Shown here: piece by piece, positions 18,546-27,522 of the stretch | How positions within the stretch are numbered: position 1 is the stretch's first letter | How the letters are laid out: the number at the start of each line of letters is the position of its first letter | Assembly: GCA_012034575.1 (NCBI GenBank) | Contig: JAAUPF010000052.1 | Span: 1 to 37,078 of the forward strand | Direction: 5' to 3' | Length of the DNA stretch: 37,078 nucleotides | DNA from: Richelia sp. CSU_2_1 | GTDB taxonomy: Bacteria > Cyanobacteriota > Cyanobacteriia > Cyanobacteriales > Microcoleaceae | Notes under the pieces: model-generated | The model's database searches: none | The model's input: only the letters and a program-made list of their open reading frames with translations | Told to the model about the DNA's origin: nothing | Made by a program: the position numbers and the translations under genes

Positions 18546-19961
18546 ATGAAAGTAACCCAGGAAAAACTGCCAGCCAGCCAGATCGGTCTGGAGATCGAAG
18601 TTCCCTCAGAAAAATCAAAACAAGCCTACGAAAAAATCATCCAACAGTTTACTCGCTCAGCCAACTTTCCTGGGTTCCGCAAAGGTAAAGTTCCCCGCCA
18701 AGTGGTGTTGCAGCGAATGGGGCAAAATCGTTTGAAAGCTGCAGCTTTGGAAGATTTGATCAATGACTCGCTCCAAAAAGCCCTCGAACAAGAAAAAATT
18801 CCAGCAATTGGCAGTTTTGAACTGCGCACCGAGTTTGACGAATTGCTGTCAACATTCGATCCGGAACAACCCCTGACTTTTTCGGCTAAAGTTGATGTAG
18901 AGCCGGAAGCTACAATCTCTCAGTACGCAGGCTTGCAGCTCAAAGCAGAGGAAGCTCTGTACGACGAAAAGCAGGTAGATGAAGTATTGGCAAAATATCG
19001 ATCGGACAAGGCAACTTTAATTCCTGTAGAAGGCCGACCGGCTCAATTGGGAGATGTGGCTTTGGTTGATTTTGCCGGTCGATTTGCTGAAGCCCCCGAA
19101 GGCGAAACACCAGCAGAAATTCCCGGCGGCCAAGCAGAAGATTTTCAAGTAGAATTAGCAGAAGATCAATTCGTGCCCGGTTTCATTCAAGGCATGGTAG
19201 GGATGAATTCGGGAGAAACGAAAGAAGTTACCGCCCAATTTCCCGAAGACTATACCAATGAAGAATTAGCCGGAAAATCGGCAATTTTTACAATTACCCT
19301 GAAAGAACTTAAGGAAAAAGAATTGCCCGAGTTGGACGACGACTTTGCGGCCGAAGTTAGCGAGTTTGAAACTCTAGCAGAATTGCGTGAATCTCTGGAA
19401 AACAGGTTTAAAGCAGAGCAAGAACGCAAATTAGCTAGCAACAAGGAACGTGCTATATTAGAGGCATTGGTGGAGCTAGTAGAAGTTGAAATTCCCGAAA
19501 CCATGCTCAGCCGCGAAGTCGATTTCCTCATCAACCAACAGGCAATGCAGTTGAGAAACTACGGCATAGATGTCAACCAATTCTTTAACGAAGAAACAAT
19601 GGCAGTCATGCGGGATCGATCGCGCCCCGAAGCAGTTAAGCGCATTAAAGAGTCGTTGGCTTTAGCAAAAATAGCAGAGCAAGAATCTTTGTCGGTTGAC
19701 CAAGCAGAAATAGCAGCAGAAGTAGCAAAAATCAGAAAAGAATTTCCTAAAGGAAACTTTGACCCTGAAAGATTGCTGGAATTTGTAAAAGAAGACTTGC
19801 TCAAACAAAAAACCCTCAAGTGGTTGGAAGAAAACGGAACGATCGAACTTTTACCTGAAGGTTCTCTAACTCCCGAAATTGATGAATTTGACGAAGAGGA
19901 AGAGGAAGCAGAAGAAACTTCGGAAGCTACTAGCGTTGAAGTTGAAGTTGTTGGCGAATAG
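18546..19961 (+). CDS. tig: trigger factor
   Basis: Ribosome-bound chaperone and peptidyl-prolyl isomerase that meets nascent chains. From the ATG at 18546 the protein has 471 residues. The ribosome-docking signature GFRKGKVP lies at about residues 43-50, an FKBP-type domain follows at ~150-250 (GDVALVDFAGRF, QFVPGFIQGMVGM), and then the helical C-terminal arms. The last 25 residues are strongly acidic (FDEEEEEAEE), as in other cyanobacterial members. The frame is open 32 codons upstream, but the family begins at MKVTQEKLP, so I reject the extension. First gene of the tig-clpP-clpX group. Confidence 0.96.
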   Translation: MKVTQEKLPASQIGLEIEVPSEKSKQAYEKIIQQFTRSANFPGFRKGKVPRQVVLQRMGQNRLKAAALEDLINDSLQKALEQEKIPAIGSFELRTEFDELLSTFDPEQPLTFSAKVDVEPEATISQYAGLQLKAEEALYDEKQVDEVLAKYRSDKATLIPVEGRPAQLGDVALVDFAGRFAEAPEGETPAEIPGGQAEDFQVELAEDQFVPGFIQGMVGMNSGETKEVTAQFPEDYTNEELAGKSAIFTITLKELKEKELPELDDDFAAEVSEFETLAELRESLENRFKAEQERKLASNKERAILEALVELVEVEIPETMLSREVDFLINQQAMQLRNYGIDVNQFFNEETMAVMRDRSRPEAVKRIKESLALAKIAEQESLSVDQAEIAAEVAKIRKEFPKGNFDPERLLEFVKEDLLKQKTLKWLEENGTIELLPEGSLTPEIDEFDEEEEEAEETSEATSVEVEVVGE

Positions 19962-19963
19962 AT

Positions 19964-19989
19964 AATTGGTAATTGGTAATTGGTAATTG
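19964..19989. repeat. STRR heptamer AATTGGT x3
   Basis: AATTGGT units follow the tig stop codon. The rest of the tig-clpP spacer (19990-20270) carries TTACCAATTACCAA and GCTTACCGATTGCCGATTGCC repeats, partly complementary to this tract, but no gene. Confidence 0.75.
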
Positions 19990-20270
19990 CTAAGGAACGT
20001 ACAATTACCGAAGGTGGCGATCGCGCGCTCGGCGCAGTTTGATGCTTAGCATCAGATTGTATAGCAATCCTCTCTTAAGTGAGGTGCAAGCTCGATCGAT
20101 TACCACTTACCAATTACCAACTCCCGCGATCGACCTCATATTACTGAGAAAGGCTATATCGTTCGATTACCGCTTACCGATTGCCGATTGCCGGGGCTGC
20201 GCTCGCAACAAACAAAAACAAGGCATAATGGTTAAAAGCTGGCGGCTTAATTTCAAGCAAAATCAGCCGT

Positions 20271-20978
20271 ATGTTGTCTAGAATCCTTGACTGGTGTCCT
20301 ATGGTCGTATCTCAATCTTCCCAATACCTAATCACAAGCTATAACGATTTTGAGGTCAGCGCCGGCCCCAGCAACGTAGTGCCGATGGTACTAGAACAGT
20401 CGGGGATGGGCGAGCGTGCCTTCGATATCTACTCGCGCTTGCTGCGGGAACGCATCGTGTTTCTAGGAACCCCCGTAAATGACGAAGTAGCTGATTCGAT
20501 CGTCGCTCAATTACTGTTCTTAGATGCCGAAGATCCAGAAAAAGACATCCAAATGTACATCAATTCCCCCGGCGGCTCGGTGACGGCGGGCATGGCAATT
20601 TATGACACGATGCAGCAAATCCGCCCGGATGTAGTAACGATTTGTTACGGTTTGGCCGCAAGTATGGGTGCTTTTCTGCTGACAGCAGGAGCAGCCGGCA
20701 AGCGGATGTCTCTGCCGAGTTCCCGGATCATGATCCACCAGCCGCTTGGAGGCGCTCAAGGGCAAGCAGTTGATATTGAGATTCAAGCTAAAGAAATCCT
20801 CTATCATAAGCGTAAGCTGAATCAACTGCTAGCGCACCACACGGGTCAATCCCTAGAAAGATTGGAAGCAGACACCGAGCGCGACTTTTTTATGTCAGCA
20901 GCGGAAGCCCAAGAATATGGGTTAGTCGATCGAGTGATCGCTAAGGAAAATCTTCCGGCGGCGGGAGAGCTTGACTAA
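20271..20978 (+). CDS. clpP: ATP-dependent Clp protease proteolytic subunit
   Basis: Serine peptidase that forms the barrel serving ClpX or ClpC. From the ATG at 20271 it has 235 residues. Catalytic Ser131 is in GLAASMGAF, His156 in MIHQPLGGA, and Asp205 in [20 protein letters not shown] and [10 protein letters not shown] are family hallmarks. The N-terminus is about 36 residues longer than the shortest cyanobacterial ClpP; ATG 20301 or GTG 20379 (start of VPMVLEQSG) are alternatives, and none has a clear ribosome site. It precedes clpX, but a tnpB element now separates them. Confidence 0.94.
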   Translation: MLSRILDWCPMVVSQSSQYLITSYNDFEVSAGPSNVVPMVLEQSGMGERAFDIYSRLLRERIVFLGTPVNDEVADSIVAQLLFLDAEDPEKDIQMYINSPGGSVTAGMAIYDTMQQIRPDVVTICYGLAASMGAFLLTAGAAGKRMSLPSSRIMIHQPLGGAQGQAVDIEIQAKEILYHKRKLNQLLAHHTGQSLERLEADTERDFFMSAAEAQEYGLVDRVIAKENLPAAGELD

Positions 20979-20997
20979 GTAGCCAAATCTTTTGCTA

Positions 20998-21030
20998 AAC
21001 TTACCCAGAGCTCACCAACTCGGGCAAGTT
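20998..21030 (+). other. hairpin between clpP and tnpB, possible element left end
   Basis: AACTTACCC (20998-21006) pairs with GGGCAAGTT (21022-21030) with one mismatch and a 15-base loop. There is no T-run, so it is weak as a clpP terminator. A foldback near the left end of the transposon, as IS200/IS605 family members have, is equally possible. Confidence 0.3.
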
Positions 21031-21085
21031 ATGCCAAAAATCGACCTAGGTTGGTAATGCGGTCTGTTTTGAGAAAAATTCAACA

Positions 21086-22312
21086 ATGTACGCCATCAAA
21101 AGAGAGTTAAAACTGAATAACAAAGAAACCTCTTTGATGCGCGGCCAGGCGGGATTTCGGAGGTGGGTCTACAACTTTGGGTTAGAGATGGTAATCGCCA
21201 GTTGGGGTTTTGAGGGCATTAACCTCAGCGACGCCAAAAGGATTGATACCATCAAGCAAGTATTCACCCAAGCAGTCATGAAACAGCCGGAATATGCGTG
21301 GATGAAAAAGTATCCATCCACAGTTTATCAATCGGCTTTCATCGCTCTCAAAAAAGCCTTCTGGCGATGGCGGCAAGGGTTAAGTGGCTTCCCGAAGTAT
21401 CAAACCAAAAAGAGAGGTGATTCGTTTACCGTTTACAAAACTTCTGGTATTTACCCAGAAAAAGGCAAGCCAGCCATCCCTTTCACCAATCGAGTGATAA
21501 TTAAAGCAGGCAAGAAAATTCGACTGCCTGGGTTAAAAGAATTCAGGCTCAAGGAAAGAATTGACTTTACTTGCAGTTCGCAAACATTTACAGTTTCTCG
21601 CACGGCGGATAGATGGTTTGTCTCTTTCGCTTTAGATGCTCAAAAAATTCCACCGATTTATCATCCAATCGAACGAGTTGGAGTTGATATCGGGGTGAAA
21701 ATTTTAGCTACTGCTTCTGACGGAACTCGTTACACCATGCCAGTTTCTACTAAAAAGGCGAAAACCAAGCTCAGTAAACTGCAATGGCGCAACCGTCACA
21801 AAATTTTAGGGAGTAAGAGGTTAAGAATTAAGGCATCTAATAACGCCAGGAGATATTATGTCAAGCTAGCAAAGCATCATGCCAGAATAGGTAATATTCG
21901 TCGCGATACAATTCACAAGATGACTACCGATTTGAGTCGTAGCGTTTATTGCATACGGATCGAGGATTTGAACGTTCGCGGGATGATGGCGAACCATAAA
22001 CTGGCGGGGGCAATTAGCGACAATTGCTTTTATGAGGTGCACCGCCAATTGGTTTACAAGCAAAGCCATTACGGTACGTTAGTTGAGTTGGTAGACCGAT
22101 GGTTTCCTTCGTCTAAAACCTGTTCTGGTTGCGGTCACGTTCAGGAGATGAAGCTCTCGGATAGAGTGTTTGATTGCCAAAATTGCGATCGCGCGATCGA
22201 TCGGGATTTAAATGCCTCTATTAATTTAGAAGCGGCCCCTCAAGAAAAAGTAAGGTCGGCTCGACCTGAACTTAACGCCTGCGGACAAGAAGGTGCCGTC
22301 ACCCTTGGTTGA
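21086..22312 (+). CDS. tnpB: RNA-guided endonuclease TnpB, stand-alone
   Basis: A 408-residue TnpB of the IS200/IS605 (IS1341-like) group, with no tnpA beside it. The RuvC-like active site is intact: Asp201 in VGVDIG, Glu293 in IRIEDLNVRGM, and Asp374 in DRDLNASINLE. The zinc ribbon is CSGCG (346-350) and CQNC (364-367). Characterised TnpB proteins are guided by an omega RNA from the element's 3' end to cut DNA and maintain the transposon. The element lies between clpP and clpX in the same direction, 107 bp after clpP and 96 bp before clpX. Without TnpA, movement would need a transposase in trans. It appears complete and possibly active. Confidence 0.93.
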   Translation: MYAIKRELKLNNKETSLMRGQAGFRRWVYNFGLEMVIASWGFEGINLSDAKRIDTIKQVFTQAVMKQPEYAWMKKYPSTVYQSAFIALKKAFWRWRQGLSGFPKYQTKKRGDSFTVYKTSGIYPEKGKPAIPFTNRVIIKAGKKIRLPGLKEFRLKERIDFTCSSQTFTVSRTADRWFVSFALDAQKIPPIYHPIERVGVDIGVKILATASDGTRYTMPVSTKKAKTKLSKLQWRNRHKILGSKRLRIKASNNARRYYVKLAKHHARIGNIRRDTIHKMTTDLSRSVYCIRIEDLNVRGMMANHKLAGAISDNCFYEVHRQLVYKQSHYGTLVELVDRWFPSSKTCSGCGHVQEMKLSDRVFDCQNCDRAIDRDLNASINLEAAPQEKVRSARPELNACGQEGAVTLG

Positions 22313-22375
22313 TGCAGGAAGAAAATTCCACATCTGGCTAATCAGTTTGGCGAGGTTTGGGTAAGTTTTTCGGAG
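22240..22375 (+). ncRNA. possible omega RNA / right end of tnpB element
   Basis: Omega RNAs overlap the 3' end of tnpB and run to the right end of the element. Here the sequence from about 22240 is rich in short complementary segments (GGTCGGCTCGACC, 22252-22264) and ends near GGTTTGGGTAAGTTTTTCGG, which resembles right ends of cyanobacterial elements. The borders are estimates; no guide target was identified. Confidence 0.3.
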
Positions 22376-22408
22376 CAGAATGTCACTGCATTGAATTAAG
22401 AGGCCTCT

Positions 22409-23749
22409 ATGTCTAAATACGACTCCCATCTAAAATGTTCTTTTTGCGGCAAGTCTCAAGAGCAGGTGCGCAAGTTGATTGCAGGTCCAGGAGTGTATAT
22501 CTGCGATGAATGCGTTGACTTGTGCAACGAGATTTTAGATGAGGAGTTGTTTGACTCTAATTCCGTCCCGGCTGCTGCGCCGCCGCGGCCGGAAACTCCT
22601 CAAAAGCGCCGCACTACTTCGGGTAAAAGTTTGTCGATGAGCCAAATTCCGAAGCCGAGGGAGATTAAAAAGTATCTCGATGAAAATGCGATCGGTCAAG
22701 ATGAGGCGAAAAAAGTGCTGTCAGTGGCGGTTTACAACCACTACAAGCGCTTGAGTTTCCTGCAAATGAAAAATAGCGGCAAACACCCGCCGGAAGAAGT
22801 AGAACTGCAAAAATCGAATATTTTGTTAATCGGGCCGACGGGCTGCGGGAAAACGCTGCTGGCCCAAACGTTGGCGGATATGCTGGACGTACCGTTTGCG
22901 GTAGCTGACGCGACGACGCTGACTGAAGCCGGTTATGTCGGCGAAGATGTGGAAAATATTTTGCTGCGCTTGCTGCAAGTGGCAGATTTGGACGTGGAAG
23001 AGGCGCAGCGCGGCATTATCTATATTGATGAGATTGACAAAATTGCCCGGAAGAGCGAAAATCCTTCGATTACGCGGGACGTGTCGGGGGAAGGTGTGCA
23101 GCAAGCGCTACTGAAAATGCTAGAGGGGACGATCGCGAATGTACCTCCCCAAGGCGGCCGCAAGCATCCCTATCAAGACTGCATCCAAATTGATACTAGC
23201 AATATCATGTTTATCTGTGGCGGCGCTTTTGTCGGTCTGGATAAAGTGATCGAGCAGAGAACGGGTAAAAAGTCAATGGGTTTTATTCAACCGGGAGAAG
23301 CCCAGCCGAAGGAAAAGCGGGCAGCCGACGTGCTCAAACAACTGGAACCCGACGATTTAGTGAAGTTCGGGATGATTCCCGAGTTTATCGGGCGGGTACC
23401 GGTGGCGGCGGTGTTGGAACCCCTGGATGAGGAAACGCTGATGGCGATTCTGACTGAGCCCCGCAATGCTTTGGTGAAGCAGTATCAAAAACTGCTGAAG
23501 ATGGACAACGTGCAGTTAGAATTTAAACCGGATGCCATTCGGGCGATCGCGCAGGAAGCTTACCGGCGCAAAACAGGGGCGCGGGCGCTGAGGGGCATTG
23601 TGGAAGAATTGATGTTGGACGTAATGTACGAATTGCCCTCGCGCAAGGATGTAACGCGGTGTACGATTACGAAAGAAATGGTCGAGAAGCGATCGACCGC
23701 CGAATTGTTGGTACTGCCGTCTTCGCTGCCGAAGCCAGAGTCGGCTTGA
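22409..23749 (+). CDS. clpX: ATP-dependent Clp protease ATPase subunit ClpX
   Basis: AAA+ unfoldase that recognises substrates and feeds ClpP. It has 446 residues. The N-terminal zinc-binding domain has Cys10, Cys13, Cys32 and Cys35 (CSFC...CDEC). Walker A is GPTGCGKT at 142-149 and Walker B is IIYIDEID with Asp207-Glu208. Sensor and C-terminal motifs ([20 protein letters not shown]) are present. The AAGAGG ribosome site lies directly before the ATG. It would normally follow clpP closely; the intervening tnpB may change the coupling of the two transcripts. The spacer to the next gene (23750-23877) contains GCGAAGCGTAGCGGAGGG and GGTAATTG-type repeats only. Confidence 0.97.
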   Translation: MSKYDSHLKCSFCGKSQEQVRKLIAGPGVYICDECVDLCNEILDEELFDSNSVPAAAPPRPETPQKRRTTSGKSLSMSQIPKPREIKKYLDENAIGQDEAKKVLSVAVYNHYKRLSFLQMKNSGKHPPEEVELQKSNILLIGPTGCGKTLLAQTLADMLDVPFAVADATTLTEAGYVGEDVENILLRLLQVADLDVEEAQRGIIYIDEIDKIARKSENPSITRDVSGEGVQQALLKMLEGTIANVPPQGGRKHPYQDCIQIDTSNIMFICGGAFVGLDKVIEQRTGKKSMGFIQPGEAQPKEKRAADVLKQLEPDDLVKFGMIPEFIGRVPVAAVLEPLDEETLMAILTEPRNALVKQYQKLLKMDNVQLEFKPDAIRAIAQEAYRRKTGARALRGIVEELMLDVMYELPSRKDVTRCTITKEMVEKRSTAELLVLPSSLPKPESA

Positions 23750-23877
23750 CCACAATATAGCCTTTTGTAATCGGTAATGGGCGAAGCGTAGCGGAGGGAA
23801 TTGGTAATTGATAATTGCTTGAGATCCTGCGTCACCTACATGAGAACCGCTAGAGTTGCGATCGAATAGGAATAGCA

Positions 23878-24300
23878 ATGCTTAAAATAGCAGATTGGTT
23901 AATTTACGCATTATGCTGTTCCCTATTGTACGGTTTTTGGGGATTTTTCAGCAAATTAGCTACTCAATACATTGACTACAATACAGCTTTTGTGTATGAA
24001 GCTGTGGGAGCTATTTTAGCTACGTTATTTATTATTGTCAGAACCAACAATTTTAGTTTGCAGGGAGACTTGAGAGGAATTATATTCGCTCTTTTGGTCG
24101 GTTTTTGCGGAACTGCTGCATCCTTACTGTTTCTGATAGCTATTGGAAAAGGCCCGGTTACAAGTGTGATAAGTATCACTTCTATATATCCGATCGTGGC
24201 TGTATTGCTATCATTTATTTTTCTAAAAGAGTCGATTACTTTATTTCAGACGCTCGCTCTTTTTTTAGCAGTAATCGCAGTAATACTGTCAGCATTTTAA
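23878..24300 (+). CDS. single-domain EamA/DMT membrane protein
   Basis: A 140-residue, very hydrophobic protein with four to five predicted transmembrane helices and one EamA (drug/metabolite transporter) unit. LLYGFWGFFSKLA near the N-terminus and TSIYPIVAVLLSFIFLKE near the end are typical. Most DMT transporters have two such units; single-unit proteins usually work as dimers. The substrate cannot be told. The ATG has an AGGAATAG ribosome site. It stands alone after clpX. Confidence 0.8.
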   Translation: MLKIADWLIYALCCSLLYGFWGFFSKLATQYIDYNTAFVYEAVGAILATLFIIVRTNNFSLQGDLRGIIFALLVGFCGTAASLLFLIAIGKGPVTSVISITSIYPIVAVLLSFIFLKESITLFQTLALFLAVIAVILSAF

Positions 24301-24353
24301 AATAGTATAACTTGCGTGGAGGATGACATTTGAGGTCCGGGGTCGCCAATTTG

Positions 24354-24379
24354 CGTTACCAGGCTTCAGCGTGGTAACG
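24354..24379. repeat. CGTTACCA palindromic repeat
   Basis: CGTTACCA (24354-24361) pairs with TGGTAACG (24372-24379) around a 10-base loop. This looks like a dispersed cyanobacterial palindrome. It lies in the 24301-24730 spacer, where no convincing gene is seen. Confidence 0.55.
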
Positions 24380-24590
24380 AGTAATAATATCGAATTGCCG
24401 ATTGAATGCAATCCCAACATGAAAGTGAGATAGGCCCGATCGATCGTCCGCGAGCTTGAATGTTCGTAAATGTTCGTAGTGAGGACTTTAGCTGTCAAGG
24501 ACTTTAGTGCTTAATACAAACCATTTTTATCATGGTTATCCTCTACTTTGGTAGGAGTAATCCTGCCGAGCGCAAGTTGGCTCATTGAAC

Positions 24591-24627
24591 CAAGAATCCC
24601 CGTCCTTTTAGGGCGGGGAGTGTCAAT
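24591..24627. mobile_element. solo IS200/IS605-type terminal hairpin
   Basis: CAAGAATCCCCGTCC...GGGCGGGGAGTGTCAAT forms a stem (CCCCGTCC with GGGCGGGG) and matches the terminal hairpin style of cyanobacterial tnpB elements. No tnpB or tnpA lies beside it, so it is a remnant or a solo end. Confidence 0.5.
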
Positions 24628-24730
24628 CGATCGCACATGATATGATGCTATTTTTTCAGTTGACAAGTCCTCAATTCTTCAATAAAAGACCTAACTTTTT
24701 CTGATAACCGGAGACCCAGCCTACCCAACA

Positions 24731-25297
24731 CTAAGGAGAATTTGCCCACTCAGCGCTTAGCTTGCGGAAATTATATTGAGATGCACCCGGATGACAAGTA
24801 ACGCAACTGCCCATAGTTGCCTGTTGTGACAGTTTCACCCTGGGATGGAGAGCCTTAAAAAAGCGAGAACTAGCGACTCGGTAGGGAATCTCTTCATCTT
24901 TTGCTTGAGGGCGGGAAAAATTTTGCAGGTAATTCCACACTAGCAGGCGCGGCGGGTCTACCAGGAGTTTGAGAGTTTGCCCGTAGTGATCGGAGTCCTG
25001 CAGCAGTCTCCGCCAAGTTTCCATTGGCAAAACTTGCGGGGGCAAAGCAATGTGACAAGTAGCGCAGTTTTCCAGGTAAAGCTGCTGTCCGAGTTGGTAA
25101 CGTTCGGGAACGCGATCGACCGTACCGATATCCTCCGTAGGAGACACCTGAGCGAGTCTGATGGGGGCGATCGCACCTGCTGCTGTCGAGGCCAAGACAA
25201 AGCCGCACGCGCAGCAAATACATACCAACAGCACCAGCACAATTGAGTAAAGCCGCCCGCCTCGCCTGTGCCGTTTTCGAGGTTGTTCGCGCTTCAT
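24731..25297 (-). CDS. dihaem cytochrome c-like protein
   Basis: A 188-residue exported protein. A basic N-terminus (KREQPRKRHRRGGR) precedes one hydrophobic segment at about 17-45 that is a signal peptide or anchor. Two c-type haem sites follow: CATCH at 78-82 and CVTCH at 165-169. The spacing and the RLLQDSDHYG...LLVWNYL part resemble the DHC (dihaem cytochrome c) family, whose members carry electrons in the periplasm or lumen. Partners are unknown. It starts 16 bp after the stop of the MBL-fold gene, so both are probably on one transcript. No strong ribosome site is visible. Confidence 0.82.
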   Translation of the reverse strand: MKREQPRKRHRRGGRLYSIVLVLLVCICCACGFVLASTAAGAIAPIRLAQVSPTEDIGTVDRVPERYQLGQQLYLENCATCHIALPPQVLPMETWRRLLQDSDHYGQTLKLLVDPPRLLVWNYLQNFSRPQAKDEEIPYRVASSRFFKALHPRVKLSQQATMGSCVTCHPGASQYNFRKLSAEWANSP

Positions 25298-25313
25298 CGA
25301 TCTTTTTTATTCC

Positions 25314-26222
25314 CTAAATTACCGGTATGCTCATGCCTTCGCGGGCCAAGCAGCCGTTCGCAAAGACTGACTGCAACTCTTCTTCCACGCGATCGAGAAA
25401 ATTGTCATCGTGACTGGGATCGTGGTGAAACATCACGATTCTTTTAACTCCAGCAGCTTTAGCAACTTCCACTCCCGCCTGCCAAGTAGAATGTCCCCAA
25501 CCGACTTTCGGGGCTTTAAGGTTGTAGTATTCTTCGTTAGTGTAATTAGCGTCGTAAATCAGCACGTCAGCATCGCGAGCCAGGTGAACGACATTTTCAT
25601 CCAAACGATCGGGAAAATGCTCTGTATCGCTGCAATAGACGGCTGTATGTCCCTGCCAAGTCACCCGATACCCGATCGCGGTATTCGGATGGTTGAGCAA
25701 AGCTGTTTCGACTTTAACGTCGTCGAGTTCGACAATATCTCCCGGCGTCAAGTCGTAGAATTTGAGGTCGGACTGCATGACCTGAATCGGCACCGGAAAA
25801 TTCGGATGCAGCATTTGGTCGGAGAGGCGCTGTTTGATTGTAGTACCGTTGGGGGCGATCGCTCCATAAATGTGAAAGCAGTTTCCGGGGATAAACCCAG
25901 GAACAAAAAAGGGAAACCCTTGAATGTGATCCCAATGGGTGTGGCTGAAAAACATATGTGCTTCGACGGGCATTTGGCGCAGCAAATTTAAACCCAGAAC
26001 TCGCAAGCCGGTGCCGCCATCAAAGATCAGGCGTTTGTCGCCCAACCGCATTTCTACACAAGAGGTGTTACCTCCATAACGAATTGTTTTGGTTCCGGGG
26101 GTAGCGATGCTGCCCCGCACGCCCCAAAACTGAACTACGAACTCGGTCAAAGGGCTATTTTCCATAGTGGGTTTTCGATCTGCAGGCTGTGGACTTCGGG
26201 GAGACTGTTCGGGTTCGGGCAT
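25314..26222 (-). CDS. MBL-fold metal-dependent hydrolase
   Basis: A 302-residue metallo-beta-lactamase-fold protein. The zinc-binding motif SHTHWDH lies at residues 93-99 (His94, His96, Asp98, His99). CSDTEH and MFHHDPSHDD supply later metal ligands. FWGVRGSIATPG with IRYGGNTSCVEM and FDGGTG identifies the PhnP/RNase Z-like branch often annotated as cyclic phosphodiesterase-like; the true substrate is unknown. The first 20 residues are Pro-rich and not conserved, so the ATG at 26165 (MENSPLTEF) is an alternative start. It is upstream of the cytochrome gene in the same transcript direction. Confidence 0.85.
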   Translation of the reverse strand: MPEPEQSPRSPQPADRKPTMENSPLTEFVVQFWGVRGSIATPGTKTIRYGGNTSCVEMRLGDKRLIFDGGTGLRVLGLNLLRQMPVEAHMFFSHTHWDHIQGFPFFVPGFIPGNCFHIYGAIAPNGTTIKQRLSDQMLHPNFPVPIQVMQSDLKFYDLTPGDIVELDDVKVETALLNHPNTAIGYRVTWQGHTAVYCSDTEHFPDRLDENVVHLARDADVLIYDANYTNEEYYNLKAPKVGWGHSTWQAGVEVAKAAGVKRIVMFHHDPSHDDNFLDRVEEELQSVFANGCLAREGMSIPVI

Positions 26223-26260
26223 CTTCTTTAACTTTAGGCGCAGGAACTTTGGAGTTGAGA

Positions 26261-26294
26261 GTTTAGTTTTTAGTTTTTAGTTTTTAGTTTTTAG
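26261..26294. repeat. STRR heptamer TTTTTAG
   Basis: Four TTTTTAG units plus a shorter variant lie just upstream of the MBL-fold gene. The rest of the 26223-26764 spacer shows no gene; a 107-codon frame there looks spurious. Confidence 0.8.
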
Positions 26295-26764
26295 ACTTGA
26301 GAGAGCATTTTTTTGACCTGTTTCTGGCTGAGTGTTTTTTGCGCTCCGAGCAATCCGTTTAGATTAAGATAGCGCTGATTTCAGCGATCGCAGGGGTGGG
26401 GGCGAGAATATTTTTTTCTCGCACTGCAGCTGTTGAAGGAATTGGGCAGCAGACAAATTTTTGGCGGATTGTTCCTCCTGCTGGGAAATTTTTTTTTACT
26501 GGCGAGGTAATGTTTTTTACTTTACTACTGGCAACTGACTCAGAGTTCAGGATTGGTTTCAGTCCCGGACGCCTACACCCTATATGTAGTGTGCTTGTGT
26601 CGCACTTTACCGCTACGAGTAGTTTTTCTAGCTATTTTTTGCGTCCGGGATTGGGTTTGAGATCTCTAGAGACCGGGCGGCTGCCGTTCCAGACCCGCCG
26701 CGGTTCCTTGAGGTTTTAGCTTCTGAATTTTAGTTTAGTCGGAGTTGCTCGATGCAGGGGAAGT

Positions 26765-27277
26765 TTATTTGCCCGCGGCTGCGATGCACTTTTCCACTAA
26801 GGGCATGACTTGCTCGACATCTTGCCAGCCGAGGATTTCCGTCACCTTTTTCTCCAAATTTTTATAGCTTCTAAAAAATTCGGCTATTTCGTCCAAGCGG
26901 TGGGGGGCCACGTCTTTGAGGGACTTATAGTGAGCGTAGCGTGGGTCTTTGTCGGGAACGCACAGCAGTTTTTCGTCACGATCGCCTCCATCGATCATTT
27001 CTAGCATTCCGATCGGGCGCGCCGCGATCACGCAGCCGGGGAAGGTTGGCTCGTCCACCATCACCATACCGTCGAGGGGGTCGCCGTCGTCGGCTAGGGT
27101 ATTGGGTATAAAGCCGTAGTCGCAGGGGTATTGCACTGAGGAATAAAGTACCCGATCGAGGGCAAAGGCTTGCAAGTCTTTATCAAATTCGTATTTGTTT
27201 TTGCTACCGGCGGTAATTTCGATGAGGATGTTGAGCAGTCCTGGTTTCGGCTGTGCCGGAATTCGCGATAAGTCCAC
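26765..27277 (-). CDS. ppa: inorganic pyrophosphatase
   Basis: Family I soluble pyrophosphatase, hydrolysing PPi to two phosphates and so pulling biosynthetic reactions forward. From the GTG at 27277 it has 170 residues ([13 protein letters not shown]). Seen: the [14 protein letters not shown] substrate strand, [11 protein letters not shown], and the metal motif DGDPLD. I chose the GTG because GGAGA lies 6 bases before it and the family starts here; an ATG 20 codons upstream (27337) would add a non-family extension. Single gene; the spacer to 27522 beyond the start shows nothing else. Confidence 0.95.
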   Translation of the reverse strand: MDLSRIPAQPKPGLLNILIEITAGSKNKYEFDKDLQAFALDRVLYSSVQYPCDYGFIPNTLADDGDPLDGMVMVDEPTFPGCVIAARPIGMLEMIDGGDRDEKLLCVPDKDPRYAHYKSLKDVAPHRLDEIAEFFRSYKNLEKKVTEILGWQDVEQVMPLVEKCIAAAGK

Positions 27278-27522
27278 AATGTATCTCCAATTTAACAGAT
27301 TGTCGGGGGTGAGTGCTATATGTCCGACCCCTTTCATAGCATTTTACGGGCGATCGGGCCTTTCGGCTGCACCAAGCTGGATGCAAAGTCAAGCAGTTGA
27401 TTGAGGGGTTTGACTGCGGTCTGAAAATTGTGCTGTAAAAAACTTTTGCTGTCAAAGGTCGCTAACTCAAGTGTCAGCGACCGCGTGTAATTAGGAACGC
27501 ACCCGATATAAGTTTGGATTTA

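Noticed and set aside
24323..24433. 36-codon ORF preceded by GGAGG
   Set aside because: The GGAGG directly touches the ATG, too close to serve as its ribosome site, and the frame runs through a palindromic repeat.
26396..26719. 107-codon plus-strand frame as a gene
   Set aside because: Composition is not protein-like, there is no ribosome site, and it crosses T-runs and decayed repeats.
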